From the NCBI GenBank assembly GCA_023664955.1, contig JAMPEV010000001.1, forward strand, positions 561,275 through 595,655: 34,381 nt of DNA, given 5' to 3'. The position numbers and the translations under genes were made by a program. Under the pieces are notes generated by a model. The model was not told where the DNA came from, made no database searches, and saw nothing but the letters and a program-made list of their open reading frames with translations. This DNA is from Duncaniella sp. GTDB taxonomy: Bacteria; Bacteroidota; Bacteroidia; Bacteroidales; Muribaculaceae. How positions within the stretch are numbered: the stretch's first letter is position 1; each line of letters begins with the position of its first letter. This document shows, piece after piece, positions 34,153 through 34,381 of this stretch.

Positions 34153-34189
34153 ATTGGATATTAGACTTCAAAAAAGTCTTCAATCCAAT
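34153..34189 (-). promoter_or_regulatory. Stem-loop in the rpsU leader
   Basis: ATTGGAT (34153-34159) pairs with ATCCAAT (34183-34189), enclosing a 3x3 internal loop and AGACTT/AAGTCT (34163-34168 with 34174-34179). It lies between the predicted start (near 34190) and the rpsU ATG, so it would form at the 5' end of the mRNA. It could stabilise the message or be a translational control site. Confidence 0.5.
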
Positions 34190-34197
34190 TTGCGGCA

Positions 34198-34228
34198 CAA
34201 AATTACAAATTCTTTTCCGTTCCGCAAA
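34198..34228 (-). promoter_or_regulatory. rpsU promoter, perfect Bacteroides consensus
   Basis: Read on the minus strand: TTTG (34225-34228), exactly 19 bases, then TAATTTTG (34198-34205). This is one of the two full TTTG-N19-TAnnTTTG matches I found, fitting a highly expressed ribosomal gene. Confidence 0.85.
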
Positions 34229-34275
34229 ATATTTTCGTAAAAATTGAAAGCCATCGCTTTCATTGCCTTTGCATT

Positions 34276-34307
34276 GCGATTTTGCGACTTTGCGACTTTG
34301 CGATTTC
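34276..34307. repeat. 8-bp tandem repeat, four units
   Basis: GCGATTTT, GCGACTTT, GCGACTTT, GCGATTTC at 34276, 34284, 34292 and 34300. It lies upstream of the rpsU promoter in non-coding sequence. Confidence 0.8.
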
Positions 34308-34381
34308 GTAGCGAAGTGCAGAAAACTCATCGCCCTGCGCTTTCGTGGCTAAGCGGGGAAAAAACTTCAATTTTCAATTGA

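Overview
The window looks like a chromosomal segment of a Bacteroidales bacterium, most likely Muribaculaceae or a close relative. The grounds are the Bacteroidetes-type gene families (DUF4252, DUF4294, DUF3127, DcaP-like porin, patatin fused to an outer-membrane barrel, DUF3298 lipoprotein), starts without Shine-Dalgarno sequences, and several promoters of the Bacteroides form TTTG-N19-TAnnTTTG (cleanest before ferritin and rpsU). The family-level assignment is inference from gene content and repeat style. I see no tRNA, rRNA, CRISPR array, prophage or complete mobile element.

Layout. 1-5.2 kb (minus): GDP-mannose pyrophosphorylase manC followed 21 bp later by a bifunctional (p)ppGpp synthetase/hydrolase, with a 31-bp palindrome beyond it, then a tandem-ATPase ABC protein of the ModF/PhrA type. 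5.4-9.5 kb (plus): two tandem POT peptide transporters, each followed by a strong hairpin, then ferritin. 9.7-12 kb (minus): nadB and a DUF4294 protein, with an inverted-repeat operator candidate before nadB. 12.1-13.7 kb (plus): an outer-membrane protein and an HD phosphohydrolase, followed by a 9-bp tandem repeat array. 13.9-18.9 kb (minus): a four-gene tripartite export operon (TolC, HlyD, two ABC-2 permeases) with no ATPase gene. 19.1-21.2 kb (minus): a compact operon DUF4252 / ECF sigma / probable membrane anti-sigma / DUF4252, preceded by an ECF-type promoter candidate and a palindrome. 21.4-24.3 kb: a patatin/barrel protein and a 5'-truncated IS1595-type transposase. 24.5-27.1 kb (minus): M18 aminopeptidase and a DUF3298 lipoprotein, with a possible small structured RNA on the plus strand between them. 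27.3-29 kb (plus): acpP and fabF. 29.1-34.1 kb: DUF3127 protein with an SSB-like tail, DcaP-like porin, YfcE-type phosphoesterase, a large glycosidase-like lipoprotein, and rpsU.

Most genes are housekeeping or envelope functions: stringent response, sugar-nucleotide supply, peptide uptake, iron storage, NAD and fatty acid synthesis. The least explained items are the DUF4252/ECF sigma operon with its apparent self-regulated promoter, the putative small RNA at about 26.03-26.20 kb, the ATPase-less export operon with a possible leader ORF, and the SSB-like acidic tail on the DUF3127 protein. No dramatic new system is obvious; these are leads, not demonstrations.
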